Shown piece by piece: positions 61,062 to 64,000 of a DNA stretch of 64,000 nt. The translations under genes and the position numbers were made by a program. Below the pieces are notes generated by a model. It saw only the letters and a list, made by a program, of their open reading frames with translations, did not search any database and was not told where the DNA came from. The stretch's first letter is position 1. The number at the start of each line of letters is the position of its first letter. This DNA comes from Streptosporangium sp. NBC_01755 (GTDB taxonomy: Bacteria; Actinomycetota; Actinomycetes; Streptosporangiales; Streptosporangiaceae), in contig NZ_CP109131.1 in NCBI RefSeq assembly GCF_035917995.1, positions 6,758,001-6,822,000 on the forward strand, written 5' to 3'.

Positions 61062-61243
61062 CAGGTGGCGTGCGGTGCGAGTCGCGATGCGCGTCGTGCC
61101 GGGAGAGCGGTGCCGGGAGAGCGGTCAGGTGGCGTGCGGTGCGAGTCGCGATGCGCGTCGTGCCGGGAGAGCGGTGCCGGGAGAGCGGTCAGGTGGCGTG
61201 CGGTGCGAGTCGCGATGCGCGTCGTGCCGGGAGAGCGGTGCCG
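61062..61243. repeat. 64-nt tandem repeat upstream of uvrC, nearly three copies
   Basis: CAGGTGGCGTGCGGTGCGAG begins at 61062, 61126 and 61190. The copies look identical and the third is cut short. Inside each unit GTGCCGGGAGAGCG is itself doubled. It fills most of the 351-base gap between the Rieske gene and uvrC, and no gene is present there. Confidence 0.92.
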
Positions 61244-61291
61244 GAAAAAGCTGTAAGGAAACCTGTCGGTCCGGGCAGATAGGCTTTCCGT

Positions 61292-63262
61292 GTGGCGAGA
61301 TCTGTGGGTGGTCCGGCGAGTTTCCGGCCGAAGCCGGGGTCGATCCCCGAGTCCCCCGGCGTCTACCGGTTCAAGGACGCCGGCGGCCGGGTCGTCTACG
61401 TCGGCAAGGCGAAAAGCCTGCGCCAGCGGCTCAACTCCTACTTCGCCGACTTCGCGAGCCTGCATCCGCGCACCCAGACCATGCTCACGACCGCCGTGGA
61501 CGTCGACTGGACCGTCGTCGGCACCGAGGTCGAGGCGCTCCAGCTCGAATACTCCTGGATCAAGGAGTACGACCCGCGGTTCAACGTCAAATACCGCGAC
61601 GACAAGTCCTACCCCTACCTCGCGGTGACCATGGGGGAGGAGTTCCCCCGGGTCCAGGTGCTGCGCGGGGCCAGGCGCAAGGGCATCCGCTACTTCGGCC
61701 CCTACTCCCACGCCTGGGCGATCAGGGAGACGGTCGACCTGCTGCTACGGGTGTTCCCGATCAGGAGTTGCTCGACGGGGGTGTTCCGGCGGGCCGCGCA
61801 GGTCGGGCGCCCCTGCCTGCTGGGTTACATCGACAAGTGCTCCGCCCCCTGCGTCGGCCGGGTCACCGCCGAGGAGCACCGGAAGCTGGCCGAGGACTTC
61901 TGCGAGTTCATGGCCGGCAACACCGGCCGGTTCGTCAGGCGGCTGGAGCGGGAGATGCGCGAGGCCGCCGTCGAGCAGGAGTACGAGCGGGCGGCCAGGC
62001 TGCGCGACGACATCCAGGCCCTGCAGCGGGCGATGGAGAAGCAGGCGGTGGTCCTGGGCGACAACACCGACTGCGACGTGATCGCCCTGGCGGAGGATCC
62101 GCTGGAGGCCGCCGTCCAGGTCTTCTACGTCCGCGACGGGCGCATCAAGGGCCAGCGCGGCTGGGTGGTGGACAAGGTCGAGGAGGCCACGCCGGGCGAG
62201 CTGGTCGAGCAGTTCCTCCTGCAGATGTACGGTGACGCGGCCGCCGAGGCGTTGCCCAGGGAGGTGCTGGTTCCCGTCCTGCCGCCCGACGCGGAGGCGG
62301 TTTCCGAGCTGCTCGGCGAGCACCGCGGGGCCAGGGTGGAGATCAGGGTTCCGCAGCGTGGCGACAAGAGGTCGCTGATGGAGACCGTCGAGCGCAACGC
62401 CGCGGAGTCCCTGAAGCAGCACAAGCTCAGGCGGGCCGGCGACCTGACCGCGCGGAGCAGGGCGCTGCAGGAGGTCGCCGACGCCCTCGACCTGGATCAG
62501 GTGCCGCTCCGCATCGAGTGCTACGACGTCTCCCACATGCAGGGCACCAACGTGGTGGCCTCCATGGTGGTGTTCGAGGACGGCCTGGCCCGCAAGAGCG
62601 AGTACCGCAGGTTCTCCGTGCGCTCCGCCGAGGGCGACGTCGCCTCCATCTACGAGGTGATCTCACGCCGCTTCAAGCGCTACCTGGAGGAGCGCTCGGT
62701 CACCGGGGATCTCGACGCCGACGCCCTGGCAGGACCGGACGAGGGACCAGGGGAGGGGCCGGAGGAGGGGCAGCGGGCGCCGGGCATCGACCCGGAGACC
62801 GGCAAGCCGCGCAAGTTCGCCTATCCGCCCAACCTGGTCGTCGTCGACGGCGGCCCCGCGCAGGCCGCGGCGGCCCGCAGGGCCCTCGACGAGCTGGGCG
62901 TCGACGACGTGGCGGTGTGCGGCCTGGCCAAGCGGCTGGAGGAGGTCTGGCTGCCCGGCGAGGACCTGCCGGTGATCCTCGCCCGCTCCAGCGAGGCCCT
63001 TTACCTTCTCCAGCGGGTGCGCGACGAGGCTCACCGCTTCGCCATCACCTACCATCGATCCAAGCGGTCGAAGAGCATCAAGGAAAGCGCTCTGGACGAG
63101 GTTCCCGGACTCGGCCCGGCCCGCAGGCAGGCGTTGATCAAGCATTTCGGATCGGTGAAACGGCTGCGGGAGGCGACCGCGGTGCAGATCTGCGAGGTTC
63201 CCGGGATCGGCCCCTCGACGGCCGAGACGATCGTGTCGGTCTTGAAGGGGCAGAACCCATGA
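61292..63262 (+). CDS. uvrC: Excinuclease ABC subunit C
   Basis: Makes both incisions in nucleotide excision repair. The 656-residue product has the GIY-YIG domain ([18 protein letters not shown], about residues 22-40), a Cys cluster region, the UVR helix pair ([15 protein letters not shown], about 230), the RNase H-like domain ([20 protein letters not shown] landmark, [10 protein letters not shown]) and C-terminal HhH motifs ([22 protein letters not shown]). A charged insert ([10 protein letters not shown], near residue 485) is present. The GTG start lies 6 bases after a TAGGCT box, so the message may be leaderless. The stop overlaps rapZ. Confidence 0.96.
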   Translation: MARSVGGPASFRPKPGSIPESPGVYRFKDAGGRVVYVGKAKSLRQRLNSYFADFASLHPRTQTMLTTAVDVDWTVVGTEVEALQLEYSWIKEYDPRFNVKYRDDKSYPYLAVTMGEEFPRVQVLRGARRKGIRYFGPYSHAWAIRETVDLLLRVFPIRSCSTGVFRRAAQVGRPCLLGYIDKCSAPCVGRVTAEEHRKLAEDFCEFMAGNTGRFVRRLEREMREAAVEQEYERAARLRDDIQALQRAMEKQAVVLGDNTDCDVIALAEDPLEAAVQVFYVRDGRIKGQRGWVVDKVEEATPGELVEQFLLQMYGDAAAEALPREVLVPVLPPDAEAVSELLGEHRGARVEIRVPQRGDKRSLMETVERNAAESLKQHKLRRAGDLTARSRALQEVADALDLDQVPLRIECYDVSHMQGTNVVASMVVFEDGLARKSEYRRFSVRSAEGDVASIYEVISRRFKRYLEERSVTGDLDADALAGPDEGPGEGPEEGQRAPGIDPETGKPRKFAYPPNLVVVDGGPAQAAAARRALDELGVDDVAVCGLAKRLEEVWLPGEDLPVILARSSEALYLLQRVRDEAHRFAITYHRSKRSKSIKESALDEVPGLGPARRQALIKHFGSVKRLREATAVQICEVPGIGPSTAETIVSVLKGQNP

Positions 63263-64000
63263 GCGAAAGAGAGTCTGCGTTCGTCCTCGTCACCGGAATG
63301 TCGGGGGCGGGGCGGAGCACCGCCGCCAAGGCTCTGGAGGACCTGGGGTGGTTTGTCATCGACAACCTGCCACCGGGGCTGCTGTTCGCCATGGCCGAGG
63401 AGGCGGGACGGGTCAAACTGGCCGCCGACAAGGTGGCCGCGGTGGTCGACGTGCGCAGCCTGGCCTTCACCAGCGACCTCAACAGTGCCATCGAGGAGCT
63501 GGAGGGGCGTGGCGTCGGCGTGCGCGTGGTGTTCCTGGAGGCCAGTGACGAGGAGCTGGTCCGCAGGTTCGAGAACGTCCGCCGCCCGCACCCGCTGCAG
63601 AGTGACGGCCGGCTGGTCGACGGGATCGCCCGCGAGCGCGGCATCCTGCGCGAGGTCCGGGCCAACGCCGACCTGGTGATCGACACCTCCAACCTCAACG
63701 TCCACGAGCTCCGGGGGAAGATCGTCGCCTTCTTCGGCGGCGAGGACCGGCCGGGCCTGCGGGTCAACGTCGTCTCCTTCGGCTACAAGTACGGCCTGCC
63801 CGTCGACGCGGACATGGTCGTCGACTGCCGGTTCCTGCCCAATCCCCACTGGGTTCCCGAACTTCGCCCCATGAACGGTCTGAACACCCCCGTACGGGAG
63901 TACGTTCTCAACCAAGCGGGTGCGAAGGAACTTCTCGACGCCTACGACGAGGTGTTCGCCATCATCGCCTCCGGCTACACCCGCGAGGGCAAGAGCTACG
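63259..64000 (+). CDS. rapZ: RapZ/YvcJ-family nucleotide-binding protein (partial, runs off the right edge)
   Basis: The first 247 residues are present of a protein usually about 285 long. The P-loop is [12 protein letters not shown] (about residue 14), followed by [27 protein letters not shown], and the C-terminal domain with [21 protein letters not shown] and [10 protein letters not shown]. In enterobacteria RapZ guides RNase E to a small RNA. In Gram-positives YvcJ binds GTP and its role is less clear. It overlaps uvrC by four bases (ATGA), the usual uvrC-rapZ-whiA order. Confidence 0.93.
   Translation, partial: MSERESAFVLVTGMSGAGRSTAAKALEDLGWFVIDNLPPGLLFAMAEEAGRVKLAADKVAAVVDVRSLAFTSDLNSAIEELEGRGVGVRVVFLEASDEELVRRFENVRRPHPLQSDGRLVDGIARERGILREVRANADLVIDTSNLNVHELRGKIVAFFGGEDRPGLRVNVVSFGYKYGLPVDADMVVDCRFLPNPHWVPELRPMNGLNTPVREYVLNQAGAKELLDAYDEVFAIIASGYTREGKSY

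Noticed and set aside
60995-61711. Open frames covering the 64-nt repeats upstream of uvrC on both strands
   Set aside because: They are repeat artefacts whose peptide changes with each copy because 64 is not a multiple of three.

Overview
The window is high-GC actinobacterial chromosome. The 16S rRNA sequence, the gene order and the gene content suggest a Streptosporangiaceae-type actinomycete (Streptosporangium or Nonomuraea-like). This placement comes from reading the sequence only, with no database search. Almost everything is conserved core chromosome. Several blocks follow the order known from Mycobacterium tuberculosis: infC-rpmI-rplT-SpoU methyltransferase, pheST-argCJBDFRGH, tyrS, TPR-HAD-small protein-tlyA-nadK-recN-steA-steB, and an MBL hydrolase next to uvrA.

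Layout. 1-5.5 kb: rarA, two small membrane-associated proteins, alaS, ruvX. 5.5-8 kb: a stray 3' fragment of an mltG-like gene, then intact mltG and aroE. 8-15.4 kb: the infC-rpmI-rplT ribosomal operon (infC appears to start at AUC behind a leader hairpin), a SpoU rRNA methyltransferase, a soluble PAS histidine kinase, and pheST. 15.4-18 kb is a small accessory patch: an IS200/IS605-like hairpin, a Uma2 nuclease-like gene, an MFS exporter and an internally deleted acyl-CoA synthetase. 18-27.3 kb: the complete arginine cluster argCJBDFRGH, nearly every gene overlapping the next by 1-11 bases up to argR, followed by a 3-methyladenine DNA glycosylase coupled to argH. 27.3-34.8 kb: tyrS and a complete rRNA operon (16S-23S-5S) with two promoters, a long 23S processing stem and no spacer tRNA. 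34.8-45.7 kb: a gene-free spacer, a 995-residue protein whose first 600 residues are FNRDD/RG low-complexity repeats, an MBL hydrolase, a DUF1015 protein, a TPR protein, a NagD-like phosphatase, an SCP2 protein, tlyA and nadK. 45.7-53.4 kb: recN, then steA, steB, a WecA/MraY-like transferase, a MurJ-like flippase and a GT4 glycosyltransferase in one run. 53.4-64 kb: a yybP-ykoY (Mn2+) riboswitch in front of a TerC-family transporter gene, psd-pssA, an MBL hydrolase, uvrA, a Rieske lipoprotein, uvrC, and the start of rapZ running off the edge.

What stands out. (1) The giant FNRDD-repeat protein just downstream of the rRNA operon contains tandem 270-nt units that look identical, so it is probably length-variable. 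(2) A manganese riboswitch has a clear ribosome-binding-site-sequestering stem. (3) The steAB-transferase-flippase-GT run looks like a lipid-linked glycan module tied to cell division. (4) Short tandem duplications (23, 36, 45, 53, 64, 69 and 270 nt) recur in many gene borders, one of them duplicating a stop codon and gene end. (5) There are two clear gene relics, an mltG tail and an acyl-CoA synthetase reduced to its two ends. No CRISPR array, prophage, intact transposase, plasmid origin or tRNA gene was seen.
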